Below are positions 8,287 through 16,767 of a stretch of DNA of 23,810 nt, in pieces. A program made the position numbers and the translations under genes. Location: contig DIVQ01000205.1 of assembly GCA_002423325.1 (NCBI GenBank), positions 1 through 23,810 of the forward strand. The letters run 5' to 3'. How positions within the stretch are numbered: position 1 is the first letter of the stretch; every line of letters begins with the position of its first letter. The stretch is from Anaerolineales bacterium UBA6128 (lineage in GTDB: Bacteria; Chloroflexota; Anaerolineae; UBA1429). Under the pieces are notes generated by a model that was not told the origin of the DNA, did not search any database, and saw only the letters and a program-made list of their open reading frames with translations.

Positions 8287-9264
8287 CTAGGGCAATTGCA
8301 CTGGAACGCTCGTCTCTATGCTGCCCTCGAGGCGCGATACGAGCACCCCTTGATGGACGCGTTCGCGCACAGCCGTCTGCGCAACCATCAGCACCTGCCG
8401 CGCCTGCGGCTCAAAGTGCAAGGTGCGCAACAGCCAAGCCAGACCGACGCTATAGTCGGGAACGCCACAGTAGATCGGGCCACTGTTCGACCGCGCCAGG
8501 CCCAGCATGAACTTGATGTGATGAAGTATGTCCCCGCGGTGCTCAGGCCGCACCAGGACCTCCAGCCAGCAGCCCCGCGCGCCGCTCAACAGGCCATAGT
8601 AGGCCAGGATCTGCTGGCGCTCGGTCCACACATACTCGCCCAGCACGGCATAGCTCGAGAGCGTGCTGGGATTGTGCGTTGTGCGATAGGACGTGCCGGA
8701 CAACGGATCCAGGGCATTGCGCGGCACCGTGTGCCCGTAGAACTGCTGCAGCGCCCAGCGATCCTGCTCCGTCACCGCGCGCAGCCCTTTGGGCACCGGC
8801 AGCGCCGGTTGCGCTCCCTCCAGCCCAAAGACCTCCTCGCGCATGACCACCCGAAAGCCGGCCTGGCGCAGCACATCCTCGGCCTCGCCATCTTCTGAAG
8901 AACGCGCGAACACGCGACAGATCCGTTGCTCGGCGGCATAGATGATGAGGTAGGTCAAGAGCCGGTACCAGATATCGCTGGCGTCCGGATGTTGCCCCAG
9001 CGAGGGGGAGAGGTAGGCCACATCCCAGCGTGACGATCTGGCATTGGGCATGGCTTGCACAAAGCCACGCAGGTTCTGCTGATCGTTTGCGCCGTCGTGA
9101 ATACAGGTCACCGCGCCAAGATGGCTGCGCGTGAGATAGCCTGCGATGGCGGCAGTCAACGGCGAGGATGTGTCCAGCAAGAGCCTTTCAAGATCGAACG
9201 CTACGCCTTGCGGCGCCAGCCGTCTGATCGTCAAGGCATCTCGCAAGCTGAATGGTCGAATCAC
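8287..9264 (-). CDS. Tandem GNAT-like acetyltransferase-fold protein, function unknown
   Basis: A 325-residue cytoplasmic protein starting at GTG (9264), with GAGGG five bases upstream. The N-terminal half opens with the GNAT-like MIRPFSLRDALTIRRL. It contains a stretch resembling the acetyl-CoA-binding helix and following strand (WYRLLTYLIIYAAEQ, then EDVLRQAGFRVVMREEVFGL). The C-terminal half repeats the layout (GCWLEVLVRPEHRGD, then LAWLLRTLHFEP). I infer two GNAT-like modules; the pyrophosphate-binding Q/RxxGxG/A loop is not clear in either, so catalytic activity is uncertain. It heads the minus-strand operon, downstream of a good promoter. Confidence 0.6.
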   Translation of the reverse strand: MIRPFSLRDALTIRRLAPQGVAFDLERLLLDTSSPLTAAIAGYLTRSHLGAVTCIHDGANDQQNLRGFVQAMPNARSSRWDVAYLSPSLGQHPDASDIWYRLLTYLIIYAAEQRICRVFARSSEDGEAEDVLRQAGFRVVMREEVFGLEGAQPALPVPKGLRAVTEQDRWALQQFYGHTVPRNALDPLSGTSYRTTHNPSTLSSYAVLGEYVWTERQQILAYYGLLSGARGCWLEVLVRPEHRGDILHHIKFMLGLARSNSGPIYCGVPDYSVGLAWLLRTLHFEPQARQVLMVAQTAVRERVHQGVLVSRLEGSIETSVPVQLP

Positions 9265-9335
9265 ACCTGCCCTCGAAACACAGCAATACCAGTCGCCACT
9301 CGGCTGATGTGCAGCATAGCACCACCTCTGATGCT

Positions 9336-9364
9336 ATTCTATCATCAAACCAACCAACTGGCAA
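9336..9364 (-). promoter_or_regulatory. Sigma-70-type promoter for the 9264-534 operon
   Basis: On the minus strand TTGCCA (9364-9359) is followed after exactly 17 bases by TAGAAT (9341-9336). Both differ from consensus at one position. The predicted transcript starts near 9329, leaving a leader of about 65 bases before the GTG at 9264. It is the only strong promoter match I found upstream of this gene block, though internal promoters are possible. Confidence 0.65.
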
Positions 9365-9411
9365 ACACTGCCGTGTTGCGTCCAAAAAACAAGAGTTTAC
9401 CGCTTTGCAGG

Positions 9412-9804
9412 CTAATTGGCGTAGCGATCGCCGGACCCGGGCTGAGCGCTTTCGTCCACCACCCGGTAGGCTGCGTCGACCACATCGCCCTCGGGCGACT
9501 CGTCTTCCGCGCCCTGAGAGAGCTGCTGCCTGTGCTGAGCAACCAGCGCCGCCGGGCAAAGGCTCAGAAACAGCTTGAGCGCCAGTATGATGACCCCCAG
9601 GTCATCCACCTGGCCCAGACCCAGCATCGGGTCCGGCAATAGATCGAACGGCACCACGACATAGGCCAGCCCCAGCAGTGGCACCAGCTTGGTCCAGACT
9701 GGCACACGCCGATCGCGCCACAAGCGCCACGCCAGACGCACCTGACCCAGAATGCCCAGCAAGTCTCTACGCCCGTCCGCAGATTCTGATCGACCCATCC
9801 TCAT
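9412..9804 (-). CDS. DUF1232 (YkvA-like) small membrane protein
   Basis: A 130-residue protein with the DUF1232 signature: WRDRRVPVWTKLVPLLGLAYVV followed by PFDLLPD and, after a short gap, LGQVDDLGVIILALKLFL. The two hydrophobic stretches (about residues 39-54 and 68-86) suggest membrane association. The PxDLLPD and DD motifs are the most conserved part of the family. No function is established for it. The ATG at 9804 has AAGGGA four bases upstream; a second ATG two codons in is possible. The tail after residue 95 is polar and acidic. The 147 bases between its stop and the next gene hold that gene's promoter. Confidence 0.82.
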   Translation of the reverse strand: MRMGRSESADGRRDLLGILGQVRLAWRLWRDRRVPVWTKLVPLLGLAYVVVPFDLLPDPMLGLGQVDDLGVIILALKLFLSLCPAALVAQHRQQLSQGAEDESPEGDVVDAAYRVVDESAQPGSGDRYAN

Positions 9805-9882
9805 TTGTCCCTTCGTAACCCATGAATGGAAACTCGTGCTCTATACGCAGGCGAGCGGCACAGGTTGCCCTCAGCGTTCCAC

Positions 9883-9910
9883 TTGCCAGAGTCAAGCACT
9901 GCCCTATACT
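9883..9910 (+). promoter_or_regulatory. Sigma-70-type promoter for the 9928 gene
   Basis: TTGCCA (9883-9888), a 16-base spacer and TATACT (9905-9910) each match consensus at five of six positions. The predicted start near 9917 leaves only about 11 bases before the ATG at 9928, just enough for the AGGTGGAG ribosome-binding site. The position also argues against upstream start codons for that gene. Confidence 0.6.
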
Positions 9911-9927
9911 GGCCTCAGGTGGAGAGC

Positions 9928-11613
9928 ATGAAGGACCTGTATCGCTGCCTGGAGGACCAGATTCCCGAACTGCTGCAGGCCATCGCCGAGGCCTGGCGCC
10001 TGCCTTTCGCCGACGTCGAACCGCGTCTGCAGGCCCGTCACCTGGGTGAGGCGATGCTCGCGCCGGGCGCGCTGGAAACGCTGCTCTCCACGCTGTCTGA
10101 CGATGCCCGCAGCCTATTGGACGACCTCGTGCGCGCCGGAGGCGTCGTGCCCGCCCAGCGCCTGGCCCCAGCCTATGGCACCATCCGACGCGATGGCCCC
10201 GCGCGTCTGGCCCGCGAGCAGCCCTGGCGCTCTCCCGCGAACCCCCTGGAAGAGCTCTATTTCGCCGGCCTGGTGGACCGCGCCAATGCCGCCATCGGGG
10301 ACTATACCGGGCCGGTGGTGCTGGTGCCAACCCAGTTCGTGGCCCTGCTCACGCCGAACCTCGGCGCCCCTGCCCCGCTGGAGCTGCAATCGGTTGACGC
10401 GCCCGCAACGCAATGCGACGAAGGCAACGCGCTCGCTGAGGACCTGTTCGCGTTGCTGGTGACCGTGCGCCACAATCAGGTGCCCGCCCCCGCGCGCGAT
10501 CCCGACCAGCCGGGCCTGCGCCCCTGGCCGCAGGTCGAGCTGGAGCCCCGGCTGCAGGGCGAACCCCGCGCTGCGCGGCTTGCGCTGATCGCCCAACTGG
10601 CGAACAAGCTGGGTCTGCTACGCGAAGTCGATGGCTGGTTGCGGCCGGGGCCGCGCGCCCGCGAATGGCTGCGTATTTCGGATGCGCGACGGGCCCGCAG
10701 CCTGTTCCTGGGCTGGCGCGACGACCGGCGCTGGAGCGAGCTCGGTCAACTTTTATCCCTGCGCTTTGGCGAGCAGATCGACGTGGTCTCCGCACGCCGC
10801 GCCCTGATCGAGGTGTTAGCCGAGTGCCCCGCCGACCGCTGGCTCTCCACAGAGTCGTTCCTGCAGGCGGTGAAACGCCGCCGTCCCGACCTGTTGCGGG
10901 CCGACGCCGACTATAGCACCTGGCGCGTGACGGATGTTTCCACCGGAGAGGCGCTGACCGGCCCGTCCTCTTGGGACCGCGTCGAAGGCGCCCTGGTGCG
11001 ACACTTGCTGTTCACGTCGCTTCGCTGGCTGGGCGTGGTTGCCGTGGATGGCAGCGCCGAACAGGGCGACGCCATCCGCATCACCGCGCAGGGCGCCCAG
11101 CTGTTGGCAGGGGGCTCCGGCGAACGTGTTCCCGAGCCGCCGCCCGGGGATCCGCTGGCCCACATCGCCGACGACCTGCGCATAGAGATCGGACTGCGCA
11201 ACTCGCTCTACGAACGCTGGCAGCTGGAGCGCTTTGCCCAGTGGGAACGCCAGGACACGCAGGCGCACTACCGCGTCAGCGCGGACTCGCTCTGGCGCGG
11301 GTACAACGCCGGTGTAGAGGTGACGCAGGTCGTGCGATTCCTCAAACGCGTCAGCGGCGACCAATTGCCCGACGCCGCACTGCGCGAACTGCTGAGCTGG
11401 GGCGGCCGCTTTGGCCGCGTCAGCCTGCGCGAGATGCTGCTGCTGCAGACCGATGATGAGCGCACAATGAAACAAATCACGTCGCGAGCGGAGCTGCGCG
11501 CCCTGTTGGGCAACGCTCTCTCACCCACGACGTGTCTGGTGGAACGTAGTAAGGCGACCAGGCTGTTGCAGGAGCTGCAGGCCCTCAATATCTGGCCCAA
11601 GCTGCTCGGCTAG
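9928..11613 (+). CDS. Helicase-associated-domain protein without ATPase motifs, function unknown
   Basis: A 561-residue soluble protein. The start is ATG at 9928, supported by AGGTGGAG just upstream and by a promoter ending at 9910; the frame is open for a further 34 codons but those would lie upstream of the predicted transcript. I see no Walker A or B, so it is not a helicase by itself. The layout of helical segments, with winged-helix-like stretches (for example LLDDLVRAGGVVPAQRLAPAYG, residues about 63-84, and a second near residues 300-330), resembles the non-catalytic region found attached to or beside XPB-like helicases in Actinobacteria and Chloroflexota. That assignment is weak. It stands alone with its own promoter and converges on the zinc-ribbon gene. 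Confidence 0.5.
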   Translation: MKDLYRCLEDQIPELLQAIAEAWRLPFADVEPRLQARHLGEAMLAPGALETLLSTLSDDARSLLDDLVRAGGVVPAQRLAPAYGTIRRDGPARLAREQPWRSPANPLEELYFAGLVDRANAAIGDYTGPVVLVPTQFVALLTPNLGAPAPLELQSVDAPATQCDEGNALAEDLFALLVTVRHNQVPAPARDPDQPGLRPWPQVELEPRLQGEPRAARLALIAQLANKLGLLREVDGWLRPGPRAREWLRISDARRARSLFLGWRDDRRWSELGQLLSLRFGEQIDVVSARRALIEVLAECPADRWLSTESFLQAVKRRRPDLLRADADYSTWRVTDVSTGEALTGPSSWDRVEGALVRHLLFTSLRWLGVVAVDGSAEQGDAIRITAQGAQLLAGGSGERVPEPPPGDPLAHIADDLRIEIGLRNSLYERWQLERFAQWERQDTQAHYRVSADSLWRGYNAGVEVTQVVRFLKRVSGDQLPDAALRELLSWGGRFGRVSLREMLLLQTDDERTMKQITSRAELRALLGNALSPTTCLVERSKATRLLQELQALNIWPKLLG

Positions 11614-11628
11614 CGGCCATCGCGCTAG
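11610..11628. terminator. Inverted repeat spanning both convergent stop codons
   Basis: CTAGCG (11610-11615), a 7-base loop and CGCTAG (11623-11628) form a perfect 6-base stem. The plus-strand TAG (11611-11613) lies in one arm and the minus-strand TAG (11627-11625) in the other. There is no T-run on either side, so termination activity is a guess; the stem is short. Confidence 0.3.
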
Positions 11629-12401
11629 AGGATCTCGTCCTCCATCACCTCATCCTGCACGGCGGCCTCATCATCCTGCAGGTCATCCAACTCGTCGTCC
11701 TGCAGAACGCGACCCTCCGCGGCGATTTCATCCAGTTGGCGCGTCACTTCATCGGCGTCCAAGTGCGGCAGGTCCTCCTCCGACGTCTCATAGGCGCGCG
11801 CCTCAAACGTCTGGTACACGTCATCGTCGGCCAGAGCCGCGACCGGTTCGGGCTCCTCCGCTTCAGCGGGCATCGGTGGCGTCACCACGACCGCCTGTTC
11901 CTGCACAGGCGCCTGCTTGGCCGTCTTGCGGTGCTTCTTGCCCTTGACTTCCGCATCCTGCTCACGATACAGCCCGCAGTAGGGGCAGACGTCCCAGTCG
12001 GGACTGAGCAGCCGACCGCAGCCCACGCAGCGCAGACGCAACTGCTGATGGCAGTGCGGGCAGACCATAAAGTCGGCCTCCACCCTGCGCCCGCAGTTCG
12101 GGCAGACACGTTTGTCGTCCAAGTCCTGCAGCAGACTTTCCTCAGCCAGGCTGCGCTCGTACTCTTCCGCCAGCGTCGTCTGGGGGCGTAAGAGCATGTA
12201 GACCAACAGGCCAGCCACGGTGAACAAGCCCACGAGCAGCACCGACATGATCAGCGCCAGCACATCGCGCGTGCGGCGGCGAATGTCGCGCACGGTCCAC
12301 ACGATCAAACCCGCGTACAGCGCAAAGATGTAGGCGCCGATCACAAAAACCGCCGCCGAGATATACACATTCAGGTTGGCGGGCAACGTAAAGCCGTTCA
12401 T
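11625..12401 (-). CDS. Membrane-anchored double zinc-ribbon protein, acidic tail
   Basis: The ATG at 12401 gives 258 residues and has AAAGGAG nine bases upstream plus a near-consensus promoter just before it; the frame stays open further upstream, but that part overlaps the promoter. Two membrane segments (about 12-36 and 47-71) are followed by a cytoplasmic domain with two CxxC...CxxC zinc ribbons: Cys100/103/114/117 and Cys125/128/139/142. A basic patch (KGKKHRK, about 153-159) leads to a long Glu/Asp-rich tail (about 175-258). The function is unknown; the architecture suggests a membrane-tethered interaction module rather than an enzyme. Confidence 0.75.
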   Translation of the reverse strand: MNGFTLPANLNVYISAAVFVIGAYIFALYAGLIVWTVRDIRRRTRDVLALIMSVLLVGLFTVAGLLVYMLLRPQTTLAEEYERSLAEESLLQDLDDKRVCPNCGRRVEADFMVCPHCHQQLRLRCVGCGRLLSPDWDVCPYCGLYREQDAEVKGKKHRKTAKQAPVQEQAVVVTPPMPAEAEEPEPVAALADDDVYQTFEARAYETSEEDLPHLDADEVTRQLDEIAAEGRVLQDDELDDLQDDEAAVQDEVMEDEIL

Positions 12402-12431
12402 CCAGGATGCTCCTTTGTCGTGAATCAACGC

Positions 12432-12460
12432 ATTATAGCATGCCGACGCTGATCTGTCAT
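12432..12460 (-). promoter_or_regulatory. Near-consensus promoter for the zinc-ribbon membrane gene
   Basis: On the minus strand ATGACA (12460-12455), 17 bases and a perfect TATAAT (12437-12432). The predicted start near 12425 gives a leader of about 24 bases to the ATG at 12401. It lies wholly in the 65-base gap after the cyclase gene, so the zinc-ribbon gene can be expressed independently of the operon behind it. Confidence 0.72.
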
Positions 12461-12466
12461 TTTGGG

Positions 12467-13117
12467 TCAGACGGGCGCATCTTGCTCGTACCCCAGAATG
12501 ACGCGCGCCGGCGCCCCATCGCCGCCCGCCACCTTGAGCGGCAGGCAATAGAGCGTGCAGGGGCCGGGCGCCACACCTGCCAGGGACAGCCCCTCGATGA
12601 TCACCACACCTGCGCGGAGCAGCGCCAGATGCGCCGGCAGCGCCTCCTCAGCGAGCGGGTCGACCGAGGGCGCGTCGATGCCCACCAGCAGCATCGAGCG
12701 TTCGGCCAGCCACGCGCCCGCGTCCCCGCTCAGAGCGGCGAAATCGGGGGCGAACGTGTCACCAGCCAGCAGCCGGCGCGTCGAGTTAGCGGTGCGCAGT
12801 AACAGCCGACGGCAGTCGGTGGGCAGCGCCAGCGCCTCAAGCTCGGCCGGCGTGATCACTGCGACGGCGGGGATCTCTACAACCAGCGCCGGGCCGATCA
12901 GCGCAGCCAGCGGCAGCGCGTCCACGCTGGCGCCGCCGGCTACCAGGTGCAGGGGCGCATCCACGTGCGTGCCAGCATGGCTGGAGAGGCGGATCTCACT
13001 GACGTTGGCGCCGTCACCCTGCTCCAGCGACAGCAAAGGGCTGATGCGCACCGGCGGGTCGCCCGGCCAGTGCACGGTGCTCTCGGACACCGGCAGGCTG
13101 ATGTCGATGTAGCGCAT
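12467..13117 (-). CDS. Cyclase-family hydrolase (kynurenine formamidase-like)
   Basis: The 216-residue product carries the family metal-binding motif HAGTHVDAPLHL (47-58) with His47, His51, Asp53 and His57, preceded by the typical opening IDISLPVSESTVHWPGDPPV. Family members hydrolyse amide or lactone substrates, including N-formylkynurenine, through a zinc or manganese site. No tryptophan-degradation genes lie nearby, so the substrate is open and I give no symbol. The ATG has GGAGGGAGC directly before it. It is the last gene of the run ZIP-pcrA-nudix-cyclase, 27 bases after the Nudix gene. Confidence 0.85.
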   Translation of the reverse strand: MRYIDISLPVSESTVHWPGDPPVRISPLLSLEQGDGANVSEIRLSSHAGTHVDAPLHLVAGGASVDALPLAALIGPALVVEIPAVAVITPAELEALALPTDCRRLLLRTANSTRRLLAGDTFAPDFAALSGDAGAWLAERSMLLVGIDAPSVDPLAEEALPAHLALLRAGVVIIEGLSLAGVAPGPCTLYCLPLKVAGGDGAPARVILGYEQDAPV

Positions 13118-13144
13118 GCTCCCTCCTGCAAACCTCGCTCAGGC

Positions 13145-13780
13145 TCACGCGGTCACGCCAGACAGCAGCGTTTCAAACTCACTCAGCATCATCGCCGTGG
13201 CCCCCCAGATGACGTGAACACCACAGCGGTAGGATGGCACCAACGTGGGCTGGCCGTGCAGCACCCACTGCTCGGTGGCCTTGCTCGCCGGATCGAGCAC
13301 CAGGTCCAGAGGCAACTCGATCACCTCGGCCACCTCGCGCGGGTCGGGGCGGTACACCGGCGGCTCCGCCACGAGTCCCACCCAGGGGTGCACCTCAAAG
13401 TGGCTGCCCGGGATGTAGAGCGGGGTCAGCGCGCCCAGGGGCTGGATCGCGAGCGGATCAAGGCCCAGCTCTTCGTGCGCCTCGCGCAGAGCGTTGGTCC
13501 AGGGGTCCACATCCACAGCCTCGCGGGCTCCGCCCGGGAACGAGATCTGGCCGCGGTGGTGCGCCACATTGTTGCTGCGCACGGTCAGCGGCAGCCAAAG
13601 CGCGCCGTCGCGCTCGAACAGCGCCAGCAGCACAGCCGCCTGCACCGGCGGCGCTTCGGTGGGCGCACGCCGCAACACGGACCTCGGGTGTGTGGCCATC
13701 CGTTCCTGCGCTGGATAGCCAGGCAGCGGCGCCCGCAGGGCGCGACGCACCTGGGCCACAGAAATGCGAGGCTTGCTCAT
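13145..13780 (-). CDS. Nudix hydrolase, CoA pyrophosphatase type (NudL-like)
   Basis: A 211-residue Nudix protein. It has the CoA-pyrophosphatase signature LTVRSNNVAHHRGQISFPGG (65-84), the segment used to recognise coenzyme A, and the Nudix helix REAHEELGL (99-107) with the metal-binding glutamates. As in E. coli NudL, the upstream glutamate of the generic Nudix box is replaced. The expected reaction is cleavage of CoA or its esters to 4'-phosphopantetheine derivatives and 3',5'-ADP. The ATG at 13780 has GGAG four bases upstream. It lies 40 bases after the pcrA stop. Confidence 0.88.
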   Translation of the reverse strand: MSKPRISVAQVRRALRAPLPGYPAQERMATHPRSVLRRAPTEAPPVQAAVLLALFERDGALWLPLTVRSNNVAHHRGQISFPGGAREAVDVDPWTNALREAHEELGLDPLAIQPLGALTPLYIPGSHFEVHPWVGLVAEPPVYRPDPREVAEVIELPLDLVLDPASKATEQWVLHGQPTLVPSYRCGVHVIWGATAMMLSEFETLLSGVTA

Positions 13781-13820
13781 CGCTCCATCAGCCCTGACGC
13801 CGCCACATCACCGCAGACCT

Positions 13821-15824
13821 TCACCAACCGCGGCGCAGATTGGGAGACCGGGGACGGGGCGTCGGAGGTGTACGCCGGGGACGCGCGCCGTCGCACAGCT
13901 GCGGGGGAATATCCTTGAGGAATCGACTCGGCTCGCGCGTCTCCGAGTTTCCGTACAGCGTGCGCCTGAAGGTGCGCAAGAGATAGAGGTTGCGCTTGGC
14001 GCGCGTCATTCCCACGTAGCACAGCCGACGCTCCTCTTCCATGGCGTCGGGATCATCCATGGAGCGGCTGTGCGGACACAAGCCCTCCTCCATTCCCACC
14101 ATAAAGACCGTCTCGAACTCGAGGCCCTTGGCCGTGTGCAACGTCTGCAGGGTCACCGCCTCGGCCACACGCCCCACCTCGTCCACGTCCGACACGAGCG
14201 CGACGCTCTCCAGAAACGCCGCCAGGGCGGTCTCGGGCGCCACGTCGTTGTACTCACCCGTCACCGAGAGGAGTTCGTGCACGTTGTTGACGCGATCCTC
14301 GCCCTCGTCAGTGTGATCCTGCAGCGACGCCAGGTAGCCACTCTGGTTCACCACGGCCAACAGCAACTCGGAGAGGGTGGTCTGGTGGCTGAGCGTCGTC
14401 AGGTCGGTGAGCAGTTGCCCGAACTCGGCCAACAGTCTGCCGGCGCGCGCCGAGAAGGGCGTGTTGGTCAGGTCGCCCTGCTCGCGCTGCAGGGTCGCCA
14501 GGTGCAGCAACGCCTGGCCCATCGACAGGCCCAGGCCGGCCGCCCACTCGCCCAGCGCAGACACCGTCTTGGGGCCGATGCCGCGCGGCGGCGCGTTGAA
14601 CACGCGCATCAGGCTCAGTGTGTCCGCGGGGTTGTAGATCAACCGCAGATAGCTGAGCACATCTTTGATCTCTTTGCGTTCGTAGAAGCGAATGGCGCCG
14701 ATGACGGTGTACGGCACGCCCTGTCGCATAAAGGCCTCTTCCAGTGCACGCGACTGGGCGTTGGTGCGGAACATGACCGCGCAATCGCCATAGTCCGAGC
14801 GCCCCTCTGCCCTGAGACGCTGGATCTCGCCCACCACGAAGGCGGCCTCTTCACGCTCTTCGTAACCTTCAAAGAGGTGCACGGGCACGCCGACCTCGTT
14901 TTCAGTCCAGAGCTTTTTGTCGTAGCGCTGGCGGTTGTGCGAGATGACGGCCTGGGCCGCGTCGAGGATCGTCTTGGACGAACGATAGTTCTGCTGCAAA
15001 AGATAGACGCGCGCCTCGGGATAGTCCTGCTTGAAGCGCAACACGTTGCGAAAGTCGGCGCCGCGCCAACTGTAAATGCTCTGGTCCTCGTCTCCCACCA
15101 CATAGAGGTTCTTGTGCGCCTGTGCCAGCGACCCCACCAGCTCGTATTGCGCCTTGTTGGTGTCCTGGAACTCGTCTACCAGGATGTGGCTGTAGCGGCG
15201 CTGGTAGGCTGCGCGCACCTCATCGTGGTCGCGAAAAAGCTCCGCTGTCTTGAGCAGCAGGTCATCGAAATCGAGGGCATTGGACTCGGCCTTGCGCTGA
15301 TCGTACATCACAAACGCGCGGGCCACCGCCTCGTGCCAATAAGTGGGCGGGCGATAGTCTTCAGCGTTGATCAGGTCGTTCTTGGCGCGCGAGATCACGC
15401 CATGCACGGCCGAGGGCTGGTACTGCTTGGAGTCGACATTCAACTCTTTGAGCACCTGGCCGATCAGCCGGCGCTGGTCGTCTGCATCCAGGATGACAAA
15501 GTTGGCGCCCAGGCCCAGGTGGGCCGCCTCACGCCTGAGGATGCGGACGCACACGGCGTGAAAGGTGCCCATGGTCAGTTGGTCTGCGGCATCGCCGCAC
15601 AACCGCAGCAGGCGGCCCTTCATCTCGCGCGCGGCCTTGTTGGTAAAGGTGACGGCCAGGACGTTGTAGGGGCGCACGCCGCGCTCGCGCAGCAGGTAAG
15701 CGATGCGGTGCGTCAGGACGCGCGTTTTGCCCGAACCGGGACCAGCCAGCACCAAGACGGGGCCATCGCCCCCCTGCACGGCTCGAACCTGGTCCGCATT
15801 CAACCCCTCAAACAGATCTGTCAA
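13821..15824 (-). CDS. pcrA: UvrD/PcrA-type superfamily 1A DNA helicase
   Basis: This 3'-5' helicase family acts in nucleotide-excision and mismatch repair and in removing RecA filaments. The 667-residue product has the Q motif region LNADQVRAV (8-16), Walker A AGPGSGKT (27-34), VTFTNKAAREM, Walker B VDEFQDTN (216-223), GDEDQSIYSWRGAD (244-257), QQNYRSS (277-283), the TLHTAKGLEFETVF motif and RLCYVGMTRAK near the end. The C-terminal tail is short and basic and the protein is about 60-80 residues shorter than typical UvrD/PcrA, so the RNA-polymerase-binding tail found in PcrA may be absent. The start is TTG at 15824 with GGAG seven bases upstream. Confidence 0.95.
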   Translation of the reverse strand: MTDLFEGLNADQVRAVQGGDGPVLVLAGPGSGKTRVLTHRIAYLLRERGVRPYNVLAVTFTNKAAREMKGRLLRLCGDAADQLTMGTFHAVCVRILRREAAHLGLGANFVILDADDQRRLIGQVLKELNVDSKQYQPSAVHGVISRAKNDLINAEDYRPPTYWHEAVARAFVMYDQRKAESNALDFDDLLLKTAELFRDHDEVRAAYQRRYSHILVDEFQDTNKAQYELVGSLAQAHKNLYVVGDEDQSIYSWRGADFRNVLRFKQDYPEARVYLLQQNYRSSKTILDAAQAVISHNRQRYDKKLWTENEVGVPVHLFEGYEEREEAAFVVGEIQRLRAEGRSDYGDCAVMFRTNAQSRALEEAFMRQGVPYTVIGAIRFYERKEIKDVLSYLRLIYNPADTLSLMRVFNAPPRGIGPKTVSALGEWAAGLGLSMGQALLHLATLQREQGDLTNTPFSARAGRLLAEFGQLLTDLTTLSHQTTLSELLLAVVNQSGYLASLQDHTDEGEDRVNNVHELLSVTGEYNDVAPETALAAFLESVALVSDVDEVGRVAEAVTLQTLHTAKGLEFETVFMVGMEEGLCPHSRSMDDPDAMEEERRLCYVGMTRAKRNLYLLRTFRRTLYGNSETREPSRFLKDIPPQLCDGARPRRTPPTPRPRSPNLRRGW

Positions 15825-15872
15825 CGGTCACTCCAAGAGCAGGCGCAGCGCGCCCGCGTACCTCGTCGGATG

Positions 15873-16703
15873 TCAGCCCAGCATCCACAGGCTGAGCGCC
15901 ATCACCACCATACCAGACATGACGCCGATCACGCCCATGTGCTGCAGGTTGTACTCGTGGGCGGCCGGCAGCAGTTCATCCAACGCGATGAACACCATGA
16001 TGCCTGCCACGGCTGCCAACAGGTAGCCGAGCACCGCGGACGAAAGAAACGGGAACAACAGCAGCGCAGTCAGGGCCGCACCCGCCGGCTCGGCTGCGCC
16101 GCACAGCAGCCCCCAGCTCAGCGCGCGCCAGCGGCTGCCCGTTGCCGCGTATACCGGCGCCGAAACTGCCAACCCCTCGGGGATGTTGTGCAGCGCGATA
16201 GCCACGGCGATGGCCATGCCCACGCGCGTATCCTGCAGTGCGCCGGCAAACGACGCCATGCCCTCGGGAAAGTTGTGGATCACCACACCGATGGCCGTAC
16301 ACAACCCCAGCCGGTAGAGGCGGTTGTCGCACACCGCGCCACGTCGCCGTCTCCGGCCCCGCTCGCGACCGCGCCCCGGGCAGGCCGGCGCAGCAGGAAA
16401 AGCCTGAGCGTCGTCGCGCCGCTCGGCCATGAAATCGTGCGGGATGAGCACGTCTACCAGCAGCATCAGGAGCATGCCGCCAAAGAACGCCGCATACGCG
16501 GGCGCAAACCCCACCGCGTTGATGCCCTCGTGCAAGAGCTCCTGAAACGAGATCAGCACCATCACGCCGCACGAAAACCCGAGCGTGAGGGTCATGAAAC
16601 GCGGGCCGGGCTTGCCCACGAAAATGGCCAGCAGGCTGCCCAACCCGGTAGACAGCCCCGCCAGCGTCGAGAGCAAGAGCGCAAACCAGATCGTGCCGCC
16701 CAT
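15873..16703 (-). CDS. ZIP-family divalent metal transporter
   Basis: The ATG at 16703 gives 276 residues and has GGAGG seven bases upstream; the same frame is open for 780 bases further, but that part is antisense to the Thr/Pro gene and beyond the promoter. The protein shows the ZIP layout: three N-terminal membrane segments, a charged loop (about 93-128), then the metal-site helices with HNFPEG (143-148) and HNIPEG (172-177), and Glu205 in GAAEPAG. Family members import zinc, iron or manganese. The loop is Arg/Asp-rich rather than His-rich as in many ZIPs, so its metal preference is unclear; it is closest in style to ZupT/GufA proteins. It is the first gene of the pcrA operon. Confidence 0.9.
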   Translation of the reverse strand: MGGTIWFALLLSTLAGLSTGLGSLLAIFVGKPGPRFMTLTLGFSCGVMVLISFQELLHEGINAVGFAPAYAAFFGGMLLMLLVDVLIPHDFMAERRDDAQAFPAAPACPGRGRERGRRRRRGAVCDNRLYRLGLCTAIGVVIHNFPEGMASFAGALQDTRVGMAIAVAIALHNIPEGLAVSAPVYAATGSRWRALSWGLLCGAAEPAGAALTALLLFPFLSSAVLGYLLAAVAGIMVFIALDELLPAAHEYNLQHMGVIGVMSGMVVMALSLWMLG

Positions 16704-16767
16704 ATGAGTCCTCCAGGTGAAGGTGGATCGAGGCCTGCCGCGCGGACCATCGGGCGGGCCATGGGGC

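Noticed and set aside
9840..9868. Possible minus-strand promoter for the DUF1232 gene (TATAGA)
   Set aside because: No acceptable -35 box was found at 16-18 bases; not supported.
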